Below, one piece after another: positions 46,801 through 58,800 of a stretch of DNA of 64,000 nucleotides. The DNA is from Neostethus bicornis (Eukaryota; Chordata; Actinopteri; Atheriniformes; Phallostethidae): assembly GCA_902685375.1 (NCBI GenBank), contig LR738541.1:29846008-29910007 (forward strand), written 5' to 3'. Position numbers and translations under genes: made by a program. Position 1 is the first letter of the stretch. Each line of letters starts with the position of its first letter. The notes under the pieces were generated by a model. It did not search any database, was not told the DNA's origin, and was given only the letters and a program-made list of their open reading frames with translations.

Positions 46801-49800
46801 GCCTGCACACAAAGTAGTGTGTCGCTCTAGTCACCCAGGAGATTGGTTTGTGACTATCAATCACTCAGATGCCTTTCTATTTCCATTTATTCTCCTCACA
46901 GAAAATTTATGAGATTTACTTATCAGAATACAGTATAAGAATTTCAAACCTAGCTGTCTGGGGTGTCATTAAGCCCAGGGGGTTTCAGCAACTTCTATAG
47001 TTCTGTCTCAATTGCATCGCAGTGGGAAACTCTTACATGCATGATTTCCTGGAAATCCTCTAAACACATCAAGCAGTTAGGGATTGTGACCATCTGTCAA
47101 CTAGTTTATGTAGGTTTTACTGTAAAGTAGCAAAATAATCATCAAACGTCAAATTATTCAGCACTTTAAGTTGTAATGTGGGGCAAATGATTTACCGTGT
47201 CACCACAGATTGTGTAGCTCGTTTGGCTTGGTGTAATGTGCTTTGTGGGCTGATAATTCTTATTGCTAGCTCAGTAATATCATATTGGCCCAAAAAATCT
47301 CTGAAATACATTTATTCATGTCTATTTCTGTTTTTGACAGTGTGAATGCACCCCCGTACCGCTCCTCTCACTGCCTGCTTAGTCCCACCCCCTGGGCGCG
47401 TGCACAACAAAGCATAAATGTTGTATGAGGCTACAAATACAGTGTAAATTGCATCAAGTTTGCAAAGTTAGTGCATAATCTTTGAGATTCTTATGTTGGT
47501 GATCTTACACAAAAATGTGAATCTCTGCTTATGAGAGGGACCAAGCGTGAGCAGAGTGCATGCACCAAAACACTTTCTGCTTACGTTATAATGTGGGTAT
47601 GATGGAAAACAAAAGGCCAGGAATAGCTTTACCTTCGAACAGTATCCCTTTGCTGCTTGAACATTAACAAAAGGCAAAAAAAAGCCCACTCGAGGTATGT
47701 TTTTGGTTTTAGAAAACTATTCAGAGATGGTAGAGACCTCAAAAAAGACATTTTAAAATGTTGAGTTCATGGCAACTTCTCTTCACTTGCAGGTAATGGA
47801 CTCAATTTAACATCCACCAACTCCCTCTCTATAATCCTCTTGGAGTGGAAAAGGGTGTTTATTTAGAGCAGGGGTCACCAACTTCTTTGGTACCGAGGGC
47901 TACTTCGAGGGCACTGAGTGATGCAAAGGGCACCATTACATTTGCAGCCATTAAAATAAATCAACACGTCTGTTACACTTAGTAACACATCTGTAACAGT
48001 ATTTCAATATATTAAAATTTATCTTTGCCATGGTACTTACATTTTGCCACCAACATCTGGCATTTGTTTCGTTGTCAGTGGGAGGCCTGGCATCGCATGC
48101 TCTTCACCAGTGTACTGTAATCGGGGATGTAAGTTGACACTGCAACTCTGAGTGACTCTTGCAGATGTGCATCAGTGGGGCGGGTTCTGTGTTTATTCTT
48201 AATGAAGTTCATGTCAGAAAAGGCTGATTCACACAGATAGGTTGAACCAAACATGCTGGCAACCTTCATGGCTGCTGTGCATACACCACTGTACTTTTCA
48301 GTGTCTGCAAGGCACCAAAAGTTCGATGCGGCCTGGTTGGCTTTGAGGTGGAGGTCATTTTGCAATGTTACAATTTCAATCTCCACCTGTCCAACATCCG
48401 CGGTTCACGTGCGCGCGCCCTTAATGTCTTTTTCACAGGTAGTCAACTTTGAGGAGCGATAAAATCACTTTTATCCATTTTGCCTGTGAAAAAGACATTT
48501 AAATGGGCGCGCACACGTGAATCTCGGCGGAGTGAACCGCGGCTCACTTGACCGCGGCTTTTTCAGAGTTTTTTACCGGCCTCGTAAAAAAGAGACTGCT
48601 GTTTGGCCAAAGCTGCCTTTAACTCACAGACTTTTTCCGTCCGTACCGCGCTGCCAGGTGGGTAGTTGGCATGGTAGCTTTTGTGACATGAATTGAAATG
48701 TCTCTCCACGTTGTGCCGCTTAGCCGTTGCCACAGTCGCACCGCAGATGAGACAAACACAGTTTTCTTTTACGTTGGTGAAAAAGAATTCTTGCTCCCAT
48801 TCACTGTGAAAATTATAAGTTCTCTTCCTTTTATCTGCCATGTTTTGTGGGTAAAAAAACGTGCTCAGAATCTCATCTATGTAAAGCTGGTTTGTCATAC
48901 GCATTTGAGTGACCTCCGACGTCACTCTACGTCAGAGTTCGTGTATTAAACTTTTTTTGTGATTTTTTTTTTTTTTTTTACTTTTTTATGTATTAGTTTT
49001 TAAATTTACATCACTGTAAATGAAATTAAAAAAGAATAGCAACTCAATTAAATAAAATTTTAGACAGAGCTAATTTGTGATTAGTGCTATTTTTAGAACT
49101 GGCCTGCGGGCGCCTGTTGGGGTCGCCCGCGGGTACCGTGTTGGTGACCCTTGATTTAGAGGTTCTTTGTTTTTTGCTTTTTTTTAATGCTATGGGCCCC
49201 AGAGTTTACCTGGGCGAGGCTGCTTCCCAATCCGGCTTTTATGACCAAAGGTTATGAAGCCTTTATACAGATGTTTCTTGTTCAAACTCTTGATTGTCCA
49301 TCCCTCTTGTTTGCTTTCTGGGTAGCTCAAAGGCTAAACTCCTAATACCCTGTGTGGGCATTGATGGTTTATGATGACAAAACAGCTGGGATGAAGAGAT
49401 CCAACCAGCTGTTTACTTCCTGGGCTGTTTTCCATGAGGGTAAACCTGTTTTGTCAAAGGTTGTCCCACTGGATTGCTAAGGCCATTAATCTGTTTTATG
49501 GATGCTCAGCCACATGCAGGTCTGAGAGCTGATTCTACCTGGAGCGTGGCCACATCTTGGGCCTTGTTCAAAGGACTGTCAGTGCAAGACATCTGTGCTG
49601 CTGCTAGTTGGGCCACACCACATATAATTGGGTGGTTTAGAAGGCTTATTATTGCTCAGAGATCACTGGCTCATGCTGAATAGGGAACAGCCGACTGATG
49701 TCCAGATTGGGAAATTAATTGAATATTTATTTTGACATATGATTTGGATTTTCAACAATCATAAAACCTGAGCAATTTTTTTTTTCCGCTTTCAGAAGTA

Positions 49801-52800
49801 GAGCACCATTGGCTTTACAGCTCTACGCTATAGACCCCTTCAACAATCCTGACTGGCACCACTAGACTAAAGCTGGACCGTATAGTTTAGCATGGAAAAA
49901 GAAGACTTTTAAAGCCGATTATCCAATGCAAATCCATACAAAGTTGTGAACAAAATCCACCGACACTTATTTCATTCGAGGCATTTCACTTGCCTCATAT
50001 TTTAGAGATGGTGCAGGCACAGCAAATAAAAATATCTTCTCACACAGTTTATCAGTTATTGTTCGGAAACTCTACAAATGATGTAATGTCTTCAATTTTT
50101 ATGCCTCGTTGGCAGCAACCGATAATGTGAGTTGATTAAAAAAAATCACAGAGACGAGAAACTAAGTACTATTGAAAAAGAAAAAAAGATCACAAAATAA
50201 TGTTTTTATTTCAGTCTGTGGTTTGGGGAGCTCTGCCCATATTAAGGAATGTGATACAGATGTGCTGACTGATGGGAATTATGTTTACTTCTTCTGTTAA
50301 AAGGCGTTTGTAGAAAACAATCCGGCGATCCGATGGTGTCCAGAGGCAGGCTGTGAAAGAGCGGTACGGCTGAGCACACAGGGGCCTGGGACATCCACTT
50401 CTGACTCTTTAAGTTTTCCCCTTCTTCGGGCACCTGCAGTGGATTGTGGAAAAGGTCATCTTTTCTGCTGGTTAGTGCTTCTACGTTTTGCATGCACAGG
50501 GTTGGGCTCATTTAATCTGTATATTTATCTTTTTTTCTGAGTTTGGATGCTGTGATTACTCTCTTCTTGCACTGGTTGCAATCTTTGCTGCAAAGTAACA
50601 TGTATTTTCTTTCCTTAATATACATCAGTTTATACGAAATGTTTTAAGTAGTTGATGGGTTTAAAATGAAGAAAATGATTTATTTCATTTGTATGTTTTA
50701 AAGACTAGTCAAGTCAGCACAACTTTTTATTTTAAATAACATTTTTTAAACATAAAATCTCATTCGCAGGTTGGTATAATTTGACAAAGGTAGATTACTG
50801 ATGATACAGCATTTGCAACTTGATTTTTATGGTTGTTAACATTCTATTTCACATACAAATATGCCTTTTTTCTTTTTACCCTTTAAGTTTACTTCTCTTA
50901 ATGTATTCCAGGGAGTGTCAAGGTGAGGCACATGAACCATGTGACTGTGACATCTGGAAGTTATGGCTTCAGAAAGTCACAGAGATGAAACCAGAAGAAC
51001 GTGAGTATTTTGAATATTTCGCCGATAATAATTGATACCATTTGTACTAATGATGCACCAGATTATTAGGAGATAAATTATTGCAAAAAGTCTTTATTTT
51101 CTGTTTCTTTAGTTTTATTTTCTTTCTCCAATTCTCAAATGATTAATTTATTGCTAAATTAGCAGGAATGATGCACATTTTACTGTAATATCAGTTGATG
51201 TGAAAGTACATAATCAAAGCTGTCATTTTAGTTTTGAATCATTTGTGGAACCTTTGATCACTTGTATCAAAAGAGTTCCATAATAACCAATTTTTTTTTA
51301 TTTGAGTGCCTGTGTAAAAGTGTGAGATCAGGCACGGATCCTTCTTGGTAGAATATTGGCACAATATAAACTTTCCACATTAGTCAGCCTAGATAATTAC
51401 ATACCCTGAACATAAGTCTGCGTTGATGCTGCGGTAATCATTGTCCTCATTTTATCTCATTATACCTCAATTTATGGTGTTTACCTGCCCATATCCCCAC
51501 TCAAGTGGCTGGTGTGAGTGTAGCTTACGAGGACGCAGCCAACTGCCTGTGGTTGCTCACCAACTCTAAACCCTGTGCCAACTGCAAATCTCCAATCCAG
51601 AAAAATGAGGGCTGCAATCACATGCAATGTGCAAAGGTGAGTTTGCCTGAGATTTCATTTACTCTGCATCATATTCTTGTATTATTTTGTATAAAGTATT
51701 TTGCTTTCTTGTTACCAGCACCGATACATGCTAGTAAACTGAGATATTTGGAAAAGTTGTAGATAACGTAGTTAAATGTTTACAGTTCCTGAAATATGGT
51801 TTCGATTCAAACAAAATAGGACCATGTAATAATATCTATATCAATGCAGACAACTTTTACAGAGTCTTTTCTTTTCTACTATCTGATTGGGCCACGCTGA
51901 GCTGTTTTACATTGGCAGCCTCTTTTTGGCGAGGTCTGTGTGACAGATGTCTAACTGTTTTTCAACCGACAGTTCTACTTAACGACACACATCTAACTGC
52001 CCTCTCTGCATCACTGGTCCGGAAATGATTGCCAGTTTCGAATTCAGTGAAACAGGGCTCTAGGAAAAATAAAAACAACCCAAAAAAAGTAAAGAGATTC
52101 AACTCACCCTCCTGTTTTTGCATAACAAGAAGCAGAAAGGACTGCATCTATTAGAGTGAGGATGACTGTGCAGTAGTGCATTTAGTAACACAATGTTGGG
52201 TTTGGTATGACTCAGCACTGTCACTGTCTTTGCTGGTTATAAAGATTAACTGGAGATGGTGGTTAGTTTAGGAGAAATGGATCAGCTTTCAAAAGCTGAG
52301 AGGCCATAAAGACCTGAGCCTCTTGACCTGTCATTATCTGGTAAGAAATAGCTTCACCCCTGTTGCTGGGAGACATGGGTTTGAGTGTTGCCAAGAAACC
52401 GTTGTCTTTTCAATGCCATTTTCTTCCCACTGATCTAGCGTCAGATTATTTTCTCGCAAGTCTCTATTTCACATGCTATTTTTTTTGTCTTGCTCGCTTT
52501 TCTCTCCTTCCAATACTTGTTGGAAACCATATTAGTTTTTACTGAAGTGTCATGTAAGCAGTGTTTCCAAGACAACAGAGATGTCGGCCTTTTCCACAGC
52601 TCTGGTTAAATTGTCACTGACAGACGTACTTGTGGATTGTAAGGTGAAATCACTTTGACTCAAAGGTGCTGCAGATTGTTGTTTTACAATTCCACAGGGA
52701 TCTGTTCTCGGTTGTACTTAAAGTGCCATGGCAGCGGGATTCACTTTAAAGGCCGAACAGTTACGCCTCTACAACATAATCGTGACAGACCGAGAAAGCT

Positions 52801-55800
52801 CTTGTTCACTGCCAGTAATTTTAGAACAAAAAGGAAAATCTAAAAACTAAATGAAGTAGGTCATTTTTCTGCATTAAAATAATTTACGAGACCCTAAATT
52901 CTACTATAATTTCAGTTGTTTTAGCAGCAGCTACACATTGTGTCTCAAGAAATCATTATGGGCAGTTGATAGCCAGTAATAATGTGTCCTCTCACAATTA
53001 TGCAGATGATACACAGATCTATGCGCCACTGACAGCAGGTGAACATGGACCCGTGGATTCGCTCTCCCATTGTATTCAACAAATCAAAGTCTGGATGCAA
53101 AACAACTTTCTCCAGCTAAACTCAGACAAAAAGGAAATCATTGCAATGGTCTACTCACTAGTCTAAACAAAAAGGCCTTAAAACAGCTGCAGTTTATTCA
53201 AAACGCTGCAGAACCAGAAATATGATCACATTAGTCCTGTGCTCAGGACTCTGCACTGGCTTCATGTGGCTCAGAGAATAGATGTTAAAGCTGCTCTCCT
53301 TGTGTTTAAGTCTCTCTATGGTCTAGCAACAAAGTACACCTGTGAAATGTTAGTGTCTTATGAACCATCTAGAACTCCGAGAACCTCTTGGGCCGGCCTC
53401 CTGCTGGTGTCTAGAGTCAGGACTAAACGTGGAGAATAAACTTCTTGAGGCTGTGATTCAGGCCTCTACTGTGTTTTCAGCTTTTAAATCTAAGCTGAAA
53501 ACAGTCTAGGGCAATTGCTCATTTTATCTGTTTTGATTTTCAAAAATGTTAACATTTTTATCCTATATTTTGTGATTTTAATGCATCTTTTCAGTCTTGT
53601 AAATCACTTTGAAGTACCTTTTGTATGAATTGTGCTACAAATAAACTTGCCATGTATCTAATGTGTGTGCTAGAGAAAGTGGACAGAGTAGAGAATAAAA
53701 ATGAAATGTTTTATCTCTACCTCTATCCGCAGTGTAAATATGACTTCTGTTGGATCTGCCTGGAGGAGTGGAAAAAGCACAGCTCTTCAACTGGGGGCTA
53801 CTATCGTTGCACTCGCTATGAAGTCATCCAACAGGTGGAGGAACAGTCGAAAGGGATGACAGAAGAGGTGGATAGTGTTACTGTTCATTAGGACAGTAAC
53901 TATTTTCATATGTGTTGTATTTTTACCCCTGTTATCTGAAGTCCATGTAAACTGTTGTTATTTTCTTACTAATCCGACAACATTTCTGCAAAGAATTTAT
54001 CCGATTTTGTGGCGATCCGTCTAGACTAGAAGCAAAATCTAAAATGTTGTGTTAAAACATAAATTCCAAATTCAAAGGAAAAAAGTAATCAGCAAATTAG
54101 TTAAGTCTGTGTTTTTTATTGGGAAATAAAAACCCGTGCCATACTTTGTTTTCTCTTTCCAATCTCAAGTATGGCTTTCATCTGCACCATGGTTTACCAT
54201 GACTGCTCACATCTAGGGTTTTACACACACTCTGCGAGTGGGAACAATGCGCCCAGACTGTTATTAACTGTGACTGTGTCTTGTCACGGCTTTGCAGGCA
54301 GAGAAGAAGCACAAAAGCTTTCAGGAGCTTGACCGTTTTATGCACTACTACACACGCTTCAAGAACCATGAGCACAGCTATCAGGTGAACAGAGCTGGCT
54401 CGGCTTTTTAGGGATATCATATTTGCATATTTGACTAAAAGTTTTATAATAACATGAGTCAGAAGTACGCTGTAGTATAACTGAAATATATTAACATCAT
54501 TTGAATATTTTTTCTGAACATTTGACTCATGTTATTTTTATTTTTAAATTAAGTCTGTATTTTTATTATACTGTAAAAATTTCTTCACTTTTTGTGTCGG
54601 CAAAATCTTCATGACTTTTTTTCCTCAATAAGAAGAACTTCTGTTTCAATCCCAACAGCTTGAACAGCGGCTGCTAAAAACAGCCAAAGAAAAGATGGAG
54701 CAACTCAGTCGAGCTTTGAGTGGAAGTGAGTGTTCAGTCTGCTGTGAAGGTGTCGATCATTCTTTAGTCATTTAGCTGCTACGAGGCTTGGAAACACTGG
54801 CCTTTCTGTGTGGAGTTTGCATGTTCTTCCTGAGTATGTGTGGGTTGTCTTCCGGAACTCCTGTTTCCTCCCACCCTCCAAAAACCTGCATGCTATGTTG
54901 ATTGGCCACTATGAAATTGCCCCTAGGAACGAGTGGATAGCATTTAATAAACTTGAATATGACAGTTTCAGTAACCCTTTACTTTTGGGAAATTAACTTG
55001 TAAGTACAACTAAAAGTCAACGCTATATTACTCGCATTGTTTGTTTTTAGACAGTAAATAGACCGGTGGAATTCGTTTAGAAGAGAAAGAAAAGATTAGA
55101 ATTTAAATGAGTACATTCCAAATGGAGCAGGATGCATGCACAAGCACATTTCGTAGTTTTCTCATTGTAGACATCACAGTAATAAGTCCCATTATACTAA
55201 ATTAAATGTAGGTACTTTTAGAGCAGTCGGGAGTTATTCAACTAAAGGAATGTAATTATGAGATTTTCTCTTTCTGTGTCTATCTCAGGGGAAGGAGGCC
55301 CACCTGATACTACATTCATCGAAGATGCTGTTTTAGAACTGCTTAAGACCCGCCGCATCCTCAAGTGCTCTTATCCTTACGGGTTCTATCTGGAGCCCAA
55401 AAGTACAAAGAAGGAGATCTATGAGCTTATGCAGGTTTCAAGACTTTTTTACTTGAGGAAAAAAAATGTTCAATACATTTTATAGTGCAAATGGGCCATC
55501 AGGGATGCAAGCCTTAAGCTTTCTACCTGATGATCTTCACCATCTGCTTCACTAATACTTGCACATCTCATCTTTTAGTTAAACATCTTGTATTTAATCA
55601 TTTATCATCTTTAGGAAGAATGTAGTAAACAGCATTTATATTAGATCACTGTTAAATAATGATAAGTTATGCTGGTTCAGTTTATCAATATTTGATCAAA
55701 TTTATAAAAGATAATGCACATTTAACATCTAATGTAAAAGTAATTTATGCCTTTGGCTGTTTTAATACTTTTAAAGAGAGGATATTGTACTTTTGCAAGG

Positions 55801-58800
55801 TGATCATTCTTATCTCATTGCAGACAAATGTGGTATTTTTTGCCAGCTCAGAAATATGATACCTTAAAATGCTTAAAAATATATTTATTCACTTTTATTT
55901 TTTGATACTAAATTTCCCCTCTTCTCGCTCCCTGCACATGTGCACAACACTGAACAACTCTTGCTCGAGGCCGCAAATACAATGTAAAGTGCATCAAGAG
56001 AGCAAAGCTAGCACATATTTTTTATTCATATTTAGGTGTGTTTTTCAAAATAGTGCTCATCGTTCAAACCGAGCGTCAGCAGACCCTTTGCATGCTGCAA
56101 AAACCCTTCCTGCTGTGGAAGTGGCAGAGAACAAAATCCGTGGGCAAGAACAACATCACATTCAAACAGCATCAACAAACTAAAGGAGAAATCTTGCAAA
56201 TTTTTCAAACATACATAAAGAAAATTAAAAAAAAAACCCGCTTTGATTATGTTTTTGATGTGGAGAATAATGCAGAAAAATGGTAGAAACCTAAAAAATA
56301 GTTTAATTTTATACATTTGTTCTTTAAACAGTAGGCAACAAAATAGAATATATTCCTTGCGAGGGAATGTCCCCATTGCGGGATAATAATAAAGAGAGGA
56401 AGCGTTGGCTTAGTGGTAGAATGTCTGTCCTTGGTGCGAGAGAAGCCAGTTCAATTACCACTGGGCCCGTCCTCAAAGAAGACACCTAACCCAGTGGTTA
56501 CTTCCACCACTGGCATCGTCATGGCACCTGCTGTGGTGCAATGCAGCAAAAATAATTTCCCCATTGAGGGATAAATACAGTACAGCAGGAAAAAAGTATT
56601 GCTTTGAGACAAACCCCGCTGTGAGTTTTTTTTTTTTCTGCTGTGAACATTTATTTAAATTGTAAGATGTAGATTATGTTGGAAAAATGTTTCTTCTAGC
56701 AATGTGCACTTGCTTAAAATCTATCTTATTATACCGTTAATACTTTTATTGCAGTTGAAACTTTCTTCACCGTCTAAAAACTTTGAAAACTTGAACACAA
56801 AATAAAATAAATCAACAGGTTAGATTTTCTATCTGGGGTCACAGTGAAAGTCCCTACAGCAAAAATTCTCCTAGACCCCTACAAAAAAAGCATGCAGTTT
56901 ATTACTAAACTAAAGCTAGAAACTCATAAAAATGCTGAGCACACTTCCCACTGAAGACATCTTCTAGTTGCTAATTCTTATGCTAAGCAGAGCTCTTATC
57001 AGGTCTGACAGGAGCTTAAACAAGCTGAATTTATTCTACAGGTACATCCATGTTTTGAATGAACACACATACTTTATAATGGGTTTTATTGATGCAAACT
57101 ATCATTTTCAAGCATTTTTGTCTTCAAGAGTCATATGAGAAACTACAACACAAAGAGCCCCATAACACTTGCTTGGGTTTCTGGCAAAACTCCATCAGCT
57201 TCTGTTTCTCTGCCCTCAGACAGACTTGGAAATGGTCACGGAGGACTTGGCACAAAAGGTGAACAGGCCTTACCTACGGACACCACGCCACAAGATCATC
57301 CGTGCTGCTTGTCTTGTAGAGCAGAAGAGGCAGGAGTTTCTGGCCTCTGTGGCCAGGGGAGTGGCACCTAATGACTCTCCTGAGGCTCCCAGACGCAGGT
57401 GAACAAATAAACATGCAACTCAATTTCTTTCTTTTTTTTTTTTTTTTTAATTCTGAACCAGTAAAAAGAAAGTAATTAAAAAATAATTTACCTTACTCAT
57501 GTCAGATATGTCATCCATCAAACTAATAACGTTTTCTCTCTTGACAGTTTTGCTGGCGGAACGTGGGACTGGGAATATTTAGGATTTGCATCACCAGAGG
57601 TAATTAGTTTCTGGTTAAAATATCTGCTGCACCAACTCAAACAACTTCAAAAAACAAACCAAAACTGAAAGATCAGTGCTTTATTATGAAGGCTGTTCTA
57701 CTTTTTAGACATGTGCTTTTCAAGGTGAGATACTGTTTTAATGTCCAGGTCTACTGGACTTCATTAAAGCAGTTTTGCTGTTTCAACAGATGAGAAATGT
57801 GCTGCTCAGCTGAGTATGAAACAAATTGCTTGCTGATACAGCACCTAAATCACTGAGCTGTATTACCTGTATTTAGAAAAGATAACCATGCTCAGAACAC
57901 TGGGACAAGCTAGCACCAGTTTGCTAATGTGAACAGAACATACGGAAGCTTTGGGGAACTTCACAAGTTGTTAAATAGATTTTTTAACAAATATGAAGAG
58001 ATCAGGGTCCATTGGATCAACTTGCAACTCTCCGCGGTAATTTCGCCCTTACTTCTAACTGAAATTGGGTACTTGGTGTGCATCACATCAGATGCACGTG
58101 TTCGGCGTAATCGTTTTATTTTTAGGAAGGATTGCTTGAAAAGATACAAAAGTACAATTTTAACGTTGCTGTAAATTATATTTAGTGAATCTCAAACTCT
58201 TGACCTTGTTGATTTTATATAATTTCTTTATTAAGTTGCTAATTTTTTAAATAAAGATGAAATGATTTTAAACTAGAGTAGCATTTGTGTTTTAAATTTG
58301 GCTTTATTATTCTGACTGAAAAAAAAATGAAGCCATTAAGTGTTTATGTGTTTACCATTTGCACTGATTTGTTGGAAAGTACTCAGTAAACACGGATCAT
58401 TGCGTCTTACTAACAGGTATTTGTGGTTAGCGCTTAAGAGTCATAAAATTGTCAACCGGGCGATAGTTTGATTATCAGCACGCCTTCCTTTTATGCACAG
58501 CTTGACGAAACTACTCTGTAATTGTGTATGAATCAATACATTGCAGTTTTCACTCCAGGTGTTCATTACCGTGTCATTTCCGTGGCAGTTCTTAAAACAA
58601 ATTCGCCTGGCTGAAAGGCTCCATCACTCCCCTGCTTTACATGCTGTCTAGTTAGAAATGCAAGATGTATGTAAAGTCTCAGATTAAATATGAACCTCTC
58701 TGTTTATCATGAGCATATTTTATCAATGTGAAGACTTTTTCATAGTGAATGTTTTGACTTGGCTAGTGATAAAAGCAGAGTTTGAATTAATGATGGTTAA

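Larger units (their letters stand above)
45604..50303. other. ankib1 intron 7
   Basis: This is the 4.7-kb intron between RING1 and the IBR. It contains an unnamed repeat copy (47330), a hAT element (47869) and a DIRS-like relic (49440). The stretch 46040-46520 is more complex than background and may be another old element, but I could not identify it. Confidence 0.6.
55435..57219. other. ankib1 intron 14
   Basis: It contains unnamed repeat copy 2 (55910) and a tRNA-SINE (56393). The rest is AT-rich without recognised features. Confidence 0.5.

Noticed and set aside
48253..48462. Plus-strand ORFs inside the hAT element
   Set aside because: They are antisense to the transposase remnants and have no family similarity.
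57929..58174. Overlapping ORFs on both strands in ankib1 intron 16
   Set aside because: There is no domain and no acceptor/donor pair in the right phase for inclusion in ankib1.
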